Origin: Spirodela intermedia
Taxonomy: Eukaryota > Streptophyta > Magnoliopsida > Alismatales > Araceae
NCBI GenBank assembly: GCA_902729315.2
Contig: LR746270.1
Coordinates: 4,714,221-4,778,220 of the forward strand
Direction: 5' to 3'
Length of the DNA stretch: 64,000 bases
Shown here: in pieces, positions 31,629 through 42,900 of the stretch
How the letters are laid out: every line of letters starts with the position of its first letter
Position numbering within the stretch: the stretch's first letter is position 1
Notes under the pieces: generated by a model
The model's input: only the letters and a program-made list of their open reading frames with translations
What the model was told of the DNA's origin: nothing
Database searches by the model: none
Position numbers and translations under genes: made by a program

Positions 31629-32182
31629 TCATAGCGGCGGTGGCGGTGGTGGCGGCGGCGCTGCGGGGCCGCCAGATCGGGTCTTCCTCAACCTACCACG
31701 AGTGACTTTGACTGCCTCCTCCATTATCACCTCAGGCACAGCTTCAACAACTGAAGTTTCACCGACTTCGGGTTGCTTCGGCTCTGTTTCACTGGATGGG
31801 GCGGGGCTGGCGGCGCCGCCAGGTTTCGCTGGGCTCGACCGTGCCGCCTGCTGCGGCTGAGCAGGTGGTGCCGCTGGACCAGGGCCCGATTCTGGATTAG
31901 GATCGCGGGCTTGGCTCTTGGCAGGACTGGGAGGTGGCCGTGGGTCCTCGGGCTGCAGGGTTGGAGCAGAAGGAGGTGGTGTCGGCGCTGTGGGCGGTGG
32001 TCGACGGGCCTGCAGCCACCATTGAAGGCAAAGACAAAATTATGGACCTACAAGGACCTGAATAGGTTAATGACAGTCATAATGCGATGCAAGGCACTGA
32101 TTAGAATGAGCATGGCAGATTAGTTGACTTTAAGGTCTTGTGAAGATAGTCATTATCAGACATGCCCTCTCCCCCTCCCCTC

Positions 32183-32252
<70 letters not shown>

Positions 32253-34739
32253 CTGCAATGACCCAAACAGGAGGAAAAGTGTCATTTGATGAATGAATTA
32301 AATGTCTGACCCAATTCCAGCAAGACCAAAGATGGCTCAGGGATGAACAGCTCAAGAGCAATAATAGAAGATAAAGAAGAGGGTAGGACGGGGAGGGTTC
32401 CCTCCCACTGATGCCACCACCATTGGGGACAAGGGAAAGAAATAGCATATAAGGAAAGAAAAAGGAAAAAGAAAAAATGACTGTAGCACAAGATCTGCAC
32501 ATCTAAACTGCTGTGCACTGCCTTCGATATCTTTCAGAATCAAAGGCCTAAATCATGTACTAATCACAAAACAAGATCCTGCTCAGGATCAACACCCTGG
32601 TTTCCAGTATCCAAAATATCGGGAGATGATTAGACATGGGCATGCGATCTTGACGGCAGAGAACTTACTTCAAGTGACATAATGTCCAAAATCACAGTAA
32701 AATTGATGCAATTGATGTTTAATATTTTGACAAAAGACAAGGGGAAATGGAAAATTGCTTGCTATCATATGGCCCTGGTTGATGGACAAAAGAGCCCATG
32801 TGAAACAAGAGTTATAGTAAGACAAAGGAGAAAATTGGAATGACTCCAACGGATACAACGAACGAAGATCAGATTGAAAATAATTTTTTTTTTATAAGTA
32901 TACAAATAAATAGAAGGATTTTCTTGCAGAACAACAGGAAACATAAGTTTGATGCAGTTTGTAGAAACAAGAAAATATTTTATTGATCGTATAATATATA
33001 TCCTCAGTTTGCTCGAATGACATGGTAAATATTTAGATTCTAGGTCTAAAAATTAATGTCAGTGTTCAACTGATACCAGAAAATGTCAGTGCTATTGACA
33101 ATTTTCTCCCTCTCTATCTCTCCAATACATTTCCTTTCGTAATCTTTATTAATTAACAATAGAAGCAGTCAATGAGGCTTAAAACCAAATAACCATGATT
33201 TACTCCCTGTATTTAGAATAACCCTAGTTCCTCACTTGCACCCCACAATTAGAGTGATAGATAAAGATAACTAGCAAACTACAACATAACTACTTAATGA
33301 TTGCAGAATGCTTACCACAAAATTGGGTGAAGGTTTTTTTACTAATAAATCTATATTCAAAATCATTCCATTCGGAATCTTTTGTTCTATCAAAGCGTCG
33401 GACTTCCAAATTTTCATAGGGTCCCCCCGGAATTCCTTCTAGAGCCTGTTGAATTATTTTTATGGATTCCCTCATTTCATTCATTCGTACTAAGTAAGGA
33501 GCTAGTGAATCCGTATTATATTTTCTTCCATTAAATCACCTCATACAATGTATCCCTACCATCGGACAAGGTTCTGTTTTCAGTAATGCCGTTGAGTTTC
33601 CTCAGCTCACCCCACGTCACATTCTCCAATCCCCACATAACATCCCCAACTGCCCCTTACACAGTGTTCTAACAGACCAACCCCCCCCAATCCCACTCTT
33701 GTTTCCAACGAACTAGCCTACCGCCACAAAATCATAGTCATGCAACCCTATTTTGCCTACTTATCATGCACAGCACACCATCTCCTTTTCAGCAATCCTC
33801 CCACCCCGTTTGAACCCCTGCTGCTGCAGCCCCAAACCCACTGTCTGCGGCAGCCCACTAGGTCAAGGATCGTATGACAAAAAATTCGAGACAAGGAGAC
33901 TTGTTTCAGAAAGAGAAGACCTAGTTATCATAACCAGGGAATACCTGAGGAGGTCGAGGTCTAGATGTCTGAGATTGAGAAGCAATGTACTGCAGAACTT
34001 CAAGGAACCGCGTCTGCCCATAGTTTGAAGCTTTTTGCCAATACAGAATCATAATGTCTCCTGCCCTAGTTTTTAATTCAAGCAAGCTTCGGTCTATTTC
34101 TGGCTCATGTTTTGAAATTACAGGCTGAAGGAAGGTATCATAGACGTATGTTGTCCCCTGCAGACATTAGCGACTGGAAGAGTAGGTAAAGCAATATCCT
34201 GAAAATTTGGTGAGTCATTGGTGTCTCAGGCTACATACCCTTGTTTTGGGATACCAGAGATATATAAAGAATGCCAGCTTTGCTTCACTGTACATGGGCA
34301 ACCTTCAAAACAGGACGGGGGGCAATTGATCACATCACTGCCCAGAAAAAAGACCAAACTAAAAAGGAAGATGCAGCTTACCACGAAACAAAGGCGTCCC
34401 CGACCTTCTCAAAGACCGTCAATACTGCAACTAAAATCCTAGTAAAATGGGATCAATAAACAACTATGTTGTCAGCCATCTTAGACAAAATATCGACACC
34501 AAGGCTGCACTACCAGTTGAAAATGGAGAATTACCAGTATTGACACCAAAATCGTAGCTGTTCGATCTCTGGCTTATTCTTCTCCACTGTTTTGAAGCAT
34601 TCATAAGCCGGATAGGCATATCCGAGAGCCATTCTGTGATATCAAAAGCCACATATATGACATTTCCGACTAGCAAGAGTGAAAGGAATGGCCAACAGAT
34701 TACGTACGCAAGGGCCCGAGTGAGGAACGATCCTATCAT
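31629..34739 (-). CDS. HVA22-like protein i/j (TB2/DP1/REEP family)
   Basis: Integral ER-membrane protein of the reticulon-like REEP/Yop1 group, thought to shape tubular ER; some plant members respond to ABA. Exons from 5' to 3' on the minus strand: 34739-34708, 34633-34535, 34438-34382, 34302-34239, 34157-33945, 32009-31629; 281 aa. The TB2/DP1 core is [39 protein letters not shown], hydrophobic [40 protein letters not shown] and [20 protein letters not shown], then [17 protein letters not shown]. The last exon is a 126-residue Pro/Ala-rich disordered tail with an embedded [13 protein letters not shown] basic motif, ending in polyproline. Long C-terminal tails are typical of the i/j subgroup. 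The last intron (32010-33944) carries a plastid ndhH fragment. A 5' UTR intron upstream of 34739 is likely. Confidence 0.92.
32188..32248 (+). repeat. (TG)n-(AG)n compound microsatellite
   Basis: About 14 TG units pass directly into about 16 AG units, inside the last intron of the HVA22-like gene. Confidence 0.95.
33319..33515 (-). pseudogene. ndhH: Nuclear-inserted plastid ndhH fragment
   Basis: The minus strand encodes a piece of the plastid NADH dehydrogenase-like complex subunit [40 protein letters not shown] and [15 protein letters not shown]. Only about 65 codons are present. At the 3' end (near 33325-33335) the expected KPSP sequence is broken by an extra base in a run of T (A on the coding strand), and similarity stops soon after. 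At the 5' end it fades beyond about 33515. The fragment lies in an intron of a nuclear gene, so it is a NUPT without function. The intact reading of the middle suggests a fairly recent or slowly decaying transfer; that age is inference. Confidence 0.85.
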
Positions 34740-35827
34740 TCTGAATCCAATTATATATCAAGCAGAAACACCTTGTTGACTAGAACTCTCCCTGTCAAAG
34801 CTTGACTGAAACGGACCTAAAATAGCAACAATACAGATTATTCGCTTGTGCAAGGAAACTGACGGAAATACATTCGAGATGCCTCACACAAGGGTTCCAC
34901 GGGCAATATCACAAACATCACATGTCCTAGGTCTAAGTCGGAAGAACATAACTGGGTAGGAATATAGCGGAAGTGCTGATCAGACAGCAAACAGAAGCAC
35001 CAAAATACAGATGCATCCCGTTCTACCAAACCGCTCAAAACGAAGGAAAGTATGGTGCAAAACATTTTCAACAAGGAATAAAAGGAAGAAATAGTGAAAA
35101 ATTGGTTAATCCACAAGACTTCAGGCGACGATCCAGTGAGGAAGATCGAATCAAATCAAGTTCCCGAGCCTCAAGACAGAAGCAGGAAACCACCAATTCG
35201 CAAGCGAAAAACCTCAAACATTTTTGGGTTTACCACCGATCATCATAGCGAGAAACACTCATCCGCGTATTTGAAAACTGGTAAAATATCGAACCGACAC
35301 AACACACGAAATCGCAAGAGAATAACTACTTGCGATCACGAAACCGCCCGCCACGACAAGACAAGGCAGCAAAGTAAAAGTGGCAGGCAACCCACTGATT
35401 ACAACGCGTCTTCCGTTCACTCTCTCCCCCCTTGTAGACGAAGCACACCAAAAGTCCCTTAAGACCAGGTGATGCAAGCTTGGTATACTATGAGGAGAAG
35501 CGAAAGGGCATAGAAAAGCGATGCAAGCTTGCCCATCTATTAAAAACATTACGAAGGCATCCGCAGGCGGTGCTCGTGCCCACATAGCCGGAGCCCTGAG
35601 GCGTCGCGTCCGTACCTTCACTGGAAACCGCCAACCGAAGCCGGCAGCCTTCGCCCCCTCCTGGTGAAGGCAGAGGAGACGGCGATGGCGGACTGCTCCA
35701 GACGGTTTTAAACTCTCTCTCTCTCTTCTCTCTCTCCCGTCTCTCTCTCTCTCCTTCTTCCCTCTCTCTCTCTCTCTCTCTCTCTCTTCCCTCTCTCCTT
35801 CCCTCTCTCTCCTTCTTCCCTCCCTCC

Positions 35828-35869
<42 letters not shown>

Positions 35870-36600
35870 CGCTCCGCATGTGGTATGATCCACCTGGTGC
35901 GCTCAATCGTGTCCCATGCCGTCGTTAGTGGGACGAATTGAGACCGGGACGGAACGTGAAGCTGATAATTTCCATGATCCGCGGAGTATCAGAACACCCT
36001 GCGGCCCATGCGACGCCACTTCCGAAGCTCGATATGACGTGAGAGTCCAAAGTAATCGGTTTAAATCAATATATTAATTCCAATTAATATATTTATTGGT
36101 AAATTCATTTACGGTAAACGCTCCCCCAGGAAAGATACAAAAAGATAATAACCAAATATAATTTATTATATTATATTATCTTTTAGTGGATGAGCGTGGG
36201 GATAAGAATTGCGATTAAAAATATATATTTCTCTGAAATAATTTCTCTAAGCGAATAACTTACACCATTTAAATCGAGGTTAGCTCTGGGAATTTTTATC
36301 AAAAATATTTATTATCTTATATTCACAAAAATAGTAATTAAGGCGATGGCTGTGGTTGATTTAACTTAATTTCACGCCAATATAAAAAAATAATTATATG
36401 TTATAAAATATAAAAAAGTATTATTTTCGATTTGGAAATGATCCAAAATATTCCGCGTGGGTTCGTGCTGAGTTCTGATAGCGCTCGGAGCGATTCCAAC
36501 GGTAAACTTTGAAAGTGGGCCGGTAGGGACCACCGCTTTCGAACCGGTGTGGGGGCCAGCCTACGCACGTGGTTGGTGGTGCACGTATAGGAGATGACGT
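34740..36600. other. HVA22-like 5' region and AT-rich spacer
   Basis: The left part (34740 to about 35700) probably holds a 5' UTR intron and leader of the HVA22-like gene; no coding exon is needed or found there. From 35712 to 35867 there is a nearly pure CT tract. From 36060 to 36430 the DNA is AT-rich without features. A TGACGTCA palindrome lies at 36595-36602. Confidence 0.5.
35712..35867 (+). repeat. About 155-bp polypyrimidine (CT)n tract
   Basis: Long, interrupted CT/CCCT array upstream of the HVA22-like gene, reading GA on that gene's strand. GA arrays near plant gene starts are potential binding places for BBR/BPC (GAGA-binding) factors; whether this one is used is unknown. A 215-codon open frame through it encodes only Arg/Glu repeats and is an artefact. 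Confidence 0.95.
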
Positions 36601-36778
36601 CACTCGTCTTCAACCTCCGTCGTCCGGGCGGGAAGGAGAGGAAAACGAGGGAGGGGGGGTGGAGCCCTAAGGTCGCTGTTTCTTTCCTCCCACAGGTAAG
36701 CGACGACAGCACTGATCGCAGCCACCTCTGGTTCCTGCTTCGTTTTCGGTCATTCACGTCGCACGAAAACCCCGCTAG

Positions 36779-37346
36779 ATCTCTGGATCTTTCTGTCTCG
36801 CTTCCCCGAGTTGATCCGACATCGCGAAGGGGGGACAACGATTTTGGAGCGGGCTCTTCTTGGAGTTCCTTCCCTTGATCGCAGTAGAAAGAGTGGAAGG
36901 TAATTGCGAAGATCCGACTGAGGTTCTATGTGGCTGATGAAGCATTGGAACCATTGCGTGTTAATGGCGGGCGCTAGGGATCGGGGAAACGGAAAGAAGC
37001 TAAGCCAAAATTGAAACCGATGGCCGATCACAAGAGGAATCCTGCCCGTCTCTCTCTGGATCTGTGTTTCTATCTCGTTCTCACAATTAGATCTGCTCCA
37101 GACATCGCGGATGGGGTCCCAGGATTTTGGACCGGCTCTTCTCAGAGCTCCATCCCTTGATCGCTGTAGACACAGTAGATCAGCCCCTGGGAGGGATTGG
37201 GAAGGTGATTGCGAAGATCGGACTGAGGTTCTGTGTGGCTGATGAAGCATTGGGACCATTGCGCGTTAATGGCGGGAGCTAGGGATCGAGGAAGCGGAGA
37301 GGAACTCGGCCAAAACTGAAGCTGATGGCCGATCACAAGAGGAATC
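36779..37346 (+). repeat. Tandem duplication, two ~270-290-bp copies
   Basis: Copy 1 (36779-37041) and copy 2 (37053-37346) are collinear. Both contain gacatcgcg, a cccttgatcgc block, attgcgaagatc, ggctgatgaagcattgg, gttaatggcggg and ggccgatcacaagaggaat. They are diverged by substitutions and small indels. I do not recognise the unit as a known transposon. Confidence 0.85.
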
Positions 37347-37526
37347 GGTGGCGAATCCGCCGAATGATTCAGTCTTCCTTCAAGAATCCAGCCTCTTCTC
37401 TTCAGTGCCTTTCCAGGTGGAGCAATGTGGGATCCTCAGCACACGACTGGAAGCATTCTCCACAGGCACAGGCTTAGGCGTACAACCCCAGAAAGCAAAA
37501 ACTCTTCTCACAGCCTACAATATCCA
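37268..37526 (+). other. Possible unassigned exon at the end of duplication copy 2
   Basis: A frame without a start codon stays open from 37268 and reads through copy 2 into unique sequence, including NDSVFLQESSLFSSVPFQVE and TGLGVQPQKAKTLLTAYNIQ. It ends exactly at CAG followed by a donor-like GTATCA at 37527. The same frame in copy 1 contains stops. A strong donor-like cacaggtaagcg also lies near 36695. This could be part of an unknown transcribed gene or chance; no downstream partner exon was found before 38526. Confidence 0.2.
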
Positions 37527-38147
37527 GGTATCATACTCTGCTTCATTGACCTCGTTCATGCCGTTTTTAAGCTGAAAACTAAGTCAACCTTCAACAGAGC
37601 TAAGATTTTGTCAAACAAAAAGTCAAATATCGAATCTACTTCGTTCACACACATGTTAAACCCAGCTTATCCGGCTAGAACTAGAATAATATGGGTTATC
37701 CGAGTTTATCCGGGATAACCCAGCTTATCTGAGGCTCGATCAGTGGATGAACAGTGGAACCCGTTGACAAAACCCATAAAAGAACCCCGTTGACTTTGAG
37801 TCAGCTGACGGGTTGTGAAGTGGGATATTTATGAATATTCTACATTTGCTTGATTATTATGTTGGGATTTATGGCCTCCCAAGTAATTTAATTGAATTTT
37901 TATATTCCTCCAAGTTTCATCATCATTGTGAAATTAAGAGTTAATTATATTTTCTGGTGGGCGAACAAAAAAATGAGGCAAATTTTTCGGATGCCACTCT
38001 GCTGATTGATCCATCAATTATTTGTTATTATTTGAAGAATGCTTTCACAAAAAAATAAAAAATAAAAATAAATAAAAAGACCATAAACAGCTACTAGCCC
38101 AGCTCATTGGCTTCTTTCTCTAGCCGCTCTATCTCTCTCATCGTCAG

Positions 38148-38191
<44 letters not shown>
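38148..38191 (+). repeat. (GA)n microsatellite
   Basis: About 20 GA units upstream of the acidic-protein gene, in an otherwise featureless spacer (37530-38525). Confidence 0.9.
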
Positions 38192-38195
<4 letters not shown>

Positions 38196-38525
38196 ATGTG
38201 TATGCCTATGGATTTCCAGAAATAGAAATATTGGCGAAATCTTGCTGTGGATAATGGACTACAAGTAATGACCAATATTAGATGTGGGCTGGAGTTAATG
38301 GGCCTTTATAATGGGCTCTTAACTAGGACTCGTTATAATTAAGTGCCCGTTGGCTTTAAAAAGCACTGAAAAATTCATCCAACGGTCATGTTACCGTTGA
38401 AGTTTGCGAATTTCAAATAAGTCAGAGGTTCTCCTCCCCTATTCGACCCGTTGCGATCGATCATCCTCTTCTTCATCGTCTCCTCTGCTCGTCGTTCTGC
38501 CCATCTAGATCTTCCTGTGGGAGCA

Positions 38526-39639
38526 ATGGAGACGCCGTCGTCCACGAGAAGAGTCACGAGATCCCAGGCTTCGTCCCTCGCCTCCGGTAAGAGATCCCCC
38601 CATCACCGTCCCTCTGCGTACTTTCCTCACCATCTTCTGATTCCCTTTTCCTGCTACAGAGATTTCGGGGCAAGAAGGAGGGACCACCCTAAATCCACAG
38701 TCGTCGTCGTCGTCGTCGTCGAGATCCAGGACAGCTGTGCTGGTCGACATTACCAACGATTCTCCCATCGTGGGGCTAGCGGCGGCGAGCCTGAAGACGC
38801 CGCCGTCCGCGGCCGCCGGAGAGAGCAAGCTCTGGATCGGAGGGAGGACGCCGTGCTCCGGCGAAGCGATTCTCCGCGGCCAGGTGAAGAACCTGTTGCA
38901 GAAGGTTGAGGAGGAGGAGGGAGAGCCGTTTCTTACGTTCCTCGGCCATCTGGCTCCGACCACCACCAACACGCCGCAGATCGTATGTCTCTCCGGCGAC
39001 GAACCAGAGCCCGTTCCGGCGAGCCCCCCCGCGGGGGAAGACGGAGGCTACGAGTTCCCAGAGGTCATTAATGGAGGTTCTGTTCTCTCCATCAGAGACC
39101 TCGACTCGGTTGCTTTACAGGCGGCGCCGAATTGGAGGAAGGAGGAAGAAGCCCTAGATCTCACAGAGTGCTTCATCAACCGGGCTCTGCTGTTTGACTC
39201 GCCGGAGGAATCGTACTCTTCCTTCTCCTTGTCGGCGCGGACATCCCAAGAAACCGTCTGCCCCGAGGAGGTGCCCACTGAAGAAGAAGACGGCTGTTCT
39301 TCCGCCTGGTCTCTGCAGGCGTACGATGGCTCCTCTCTGGAGGATGACGACGGCTCTGAATGGACCGAAGAAGATGAAGAAGATGACGATGAAGAAGAAG
39401 AAGATGAAGATGATGTTCGTCTCGTTGATCTCTGCGAGGGGGTGAGAACGATGTCGATGGGCCAGAGCGAGCTGCCCGAGTTCGCCGGGAAGCACACCAG
39501 GTTCACCTACGACAGCGACGGCGAGATCGTTGCAGAAGTGGAGGTCACGACGGCGGCTCCATCGAGTGTTCTTCGGCTAAGGGGCATGCCGGCGCCAGAA
39601 GGGAAGCACCTGCGCTTCCAGGAGGAAGAAGAAGACTGA
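38526..39639 (+). CDS. Acidic plant protein of unknown function
   Basis: Exons 38526-38586 and 38660-39639; 346 aa. The function is not recognised, but the sequence has features that look conserved rather than random. There is an N-terminal basic motif METPSSTRRVTRSQASS, then a poly-Ser run, TAVLVDITNDSPIVGLAAAS, and GGRTPCSGEAILRGQVKNLL followed by QKVEEEE. A highly acidic tract spans about residues 250-277, and GKHTRFTYDSDGEI and GKHLRFQEEEED come near the end. I recall plant proteins combining a TRRVTRSQ start with a DITNDSPIVGLA motif, all uncharacterised. The low-complexity acidic stretch and basic start fit a nuclear protein, by inference. The gene ends 304 bases from the stop of the convergent bHLH gene. 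Confidence 0.75.
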
Positions 39640-39943
39640 GGTCCCCCATCAAACTCTTCGCACAAACAAAGATACACGTGTTACTAGTAGTCATCAGAGC
39701 TCCTGAATCTTTCTCCACCTGTTCTTTCTCTGCTTTTTTTCCCCAGATTCATCTTTTGATGATAATTCTCGAATGAATCTATAATTTCAATTGTTCATCA
39801 GATTATATCCATTTCGACGGGAATTATCAAACTCCTCGTCCCCTCTCACACAGATAAACCTCCGAAATTCTTGGATGTATAATTAGATTTGTACACCAAT
39901 AAACAATCAGCTTTGTACAGCGCTTCGAGTCATCGATCGTCAT

Positions 39944-42900
39944 CTACTCCTCAGCCACGGACCCGTAGTCCCCGTTCGACGAGGAGCTATCCTGCACAGA
40001 GGAGGAGCACCTGCTTGAGCTGGTCGCCTCGCCAGCAGCGCCGCCAGATTTCTTCGGGGATTGCCACATCTCACCCTTCTTGGCTTTTGCGTCCTGAGGG
40101 AGGAAGGATGGGTCAGAAGAATGTCACCAACTTCTTCAAGGATCTACTGGAGAGGCAGGAAATCCGCAGCGAAGAACCAGTGGCAGCTGCGCCATTTTGA
40201 CTTTAAGACTAACCTGCCCACGAGACGGCAACTTTGAAACAGGGAGAGCCGACCCGGGAGTTTTGAGCTCCAACTCTGTCGCGACATCGCTGAAGCTGTC
40301 ACCTTTCTCTGCACTGCTCCTGCACTGGCGGTCGGGCAATTTGCCTCCTGCGTCGTTCTTCCCTGAACCATGAGACCTGTTGCTTCCGGGCTGGGGATTG
40401 TGCGGACGAAGGGCAGACGAGGGCTGCTCGGCATGGAGGTTGCAAGGGTTGGGGTACGACATGAATGGGTTAGGCATGGAGCCATGGGTCTGCCCTCCGT
40501 GGAAGAATGGGTATGGCTGAAGCGAAGGGTGCACAGCCATGGGGCCTGATGGAATGGGGACCGGCATGGGAAATGGGTAAGGCTGAGGAGGACCCATGAC
40601 CACCGATGCGTCCATTGCAGCCCAAGGGAACACAACTCTGAGCCTCTGTTGGTACTGGGCACTGAGAACATCAATCTCAGACTTCAGCGTAGCCTTCTCT
40701 TCTCTAAGTTCGTTCTTCTCCTGCGTCAACTGCGAGGAGAAACGAGTGCCGAGATCACTGGGCGGAGATCTCACAGGCGGCGGCGTGCATGATTGAGCAT
40801 TCTTGGGGAGAAAATAACTCACCTCAGATGATTCCTCCGAGAGTGATTCATACTCGGACTTCAGCTTGTTTACTTGGGCCATCAAATCTTTCAGCATCTG
40901 TATCGTGTCAGATAAGATGGTTGCCTTGTCGTTCTTGGGACGATCAGGATCTGGAATTTTATCAATATATCAGTTCCCCTTGACGAAAAGCACAGATCGC
41001 CGGACTCGAACATAAATAGAAAGAAATCTTCATAACTTACCTATGTATGTCAAAAGAGGCATGCATAAATATAGAGAAGTGCTCTTAATTTTTTCACAAA
41101 AAAAGCCCATGGCAAGTGACGTGAAGCATAACAAAGAAGCAATTTAAATCTCACACATGGTTGGGACTGTCATTTGGGGGCATCACTGCAGGTGGTCAAT
41201 CATGTAGGCACCATCACAATTTGTCAACTCAAGATCAATGCAAAGATCGTATGGCACGCCGAACAATCGGTGCCAAGTAGACAACAAAAGCATCTGGCCA
41301 ATATTTCTACTCGTCCTATGATTGTTAAATCGTAAGATTAATTTTCTTTTTTGGAAGCAGTCGGCGTGCATCTACCCATCAGAAAAATAAGAAAATTCTT
41401 AAATAGTTCCTGGCACAAATCACACACAACTAAAACCAATTGAAACCATCCAACTTAAAACCACTGAGTCCATCTTTACAATCACATTTTATTTCTATAA
41501 TAAGTAATATGGGACTATTTTTACACGCCCACTGATACGCAAGCTGATTTTTGGGATTTACCACACGGACAACATAAATGGGTACTTGTTCATCCCAAGA
41601 ACAACAATTAGTGATGAAATGTTGTATAACTTATAAGGTAATGGGCTTCATTTATAATCACAGGTTTACCTTACAATAACTGATAGGGGACTGCTCTTAG
41701 CAAGGGCACACTTTTGGCATTATGTTTTCCGAGTGCTGACAACTTTACTAGTATAATGAATTTATAACCAGACAAAACAGATCACAGATAACGATCGGCC
41801 TTTATTCTATACTGATGAAGAAAACCTCTCTGAATAAATTGGATGTGAAATGACGAGTTAAAAATGATCACTAGAATGCTACATGACTAGAAAAAAATAA
41901 AAAATAGGCGGAAAATAATAACCTCCGTTGGTCATAAAAGGCACTACATGATAAAAGAGTCAGATGCATCACTGCCCACGAATGTCATCTGTCATAATAA
42001 GAAATCAATCTTTCATCTGTACACTACTGGAACTGTCTGCACGAATGACGAGAAAAGTGAAAAGAAACAAAATAGCATTCGCCAACCAGCTTGAAGGATC
42101 TAGAATGCAATTCTTACCAAGGGCACTTCCCAGCTCCAGAAACTGCTCGTTTAGTCGGTCCCTCCTCAATTTCTCTCTGTCTGCTTTCTGAACTTTCCGG
42201 GCAGCCATGGGATTCTTAACCCCCTTTTCCACCCTTTGGCTGTAGAAAAATAGTTAAACTAGGAGTTGTAAGTAAACAGCGATGTGGACATTGGATTAAA
42301 GCTAAATGTAAAAGAGCTATTCTTCAACCGGGTTAAGTTTGCAAGCTAGGAACATAAAATCATAGCAGGCCAACGAAAAAAATGTACAACAGAGATCCCC
42401 TGCAAAGATCCCACAACGGAAAAATGAGCAACCTAGCGAAGATGCAAGAAAAGTAAAAAGAGTGTTTTCTCTATGAGATAAAGAATAATACTTCAGCATT
42501 CAGCACCACTATCCGCTGAGAAGCATTGCTTACCAAGCCAAGTCCCCTAACACTCAGTTTAACCAACTGCATATCAACCTCAAGATATGTCTAGAATAAA
42601 ACTATAGCATAAAGCATCACAACCCAAAGAGCATGAACCCTTATCTAGGAAAAATTCATAAAACTCAATTTAGCCAACTTCATCATACTCATGAACATAT
42701 TCCCAAGAGATACATCTCGAGAGAGTAGAAATAGATAGCTTAATAGTCTCTATAGTGCCTCTGCCAACCATTCAGTTTTAAGGATCTAGAATCCCAATCT
42801 GACTGGAAAATATATAGAAAGTGAGAGTTCATCTCGGAAATAAGAATATGTATTTAGCGCAGGGACTATGGAGAAAAGTTCTGATTTATTTGGATGTCTA

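Noticed and set aside
31585-31860. 91-codon plus-strand frame
   Set aside because: Antisense to the last exon of the HVA22-like gene, whose Pro/Ala-rich tail keeps the complement open.
35259-35906. 215-codon minus-strand frame rich in Arg/Glu
   Set aside because: It reads through the 155-bp CT tract; the residues are translation of a microsatellite and no splice or family evidence supports it.
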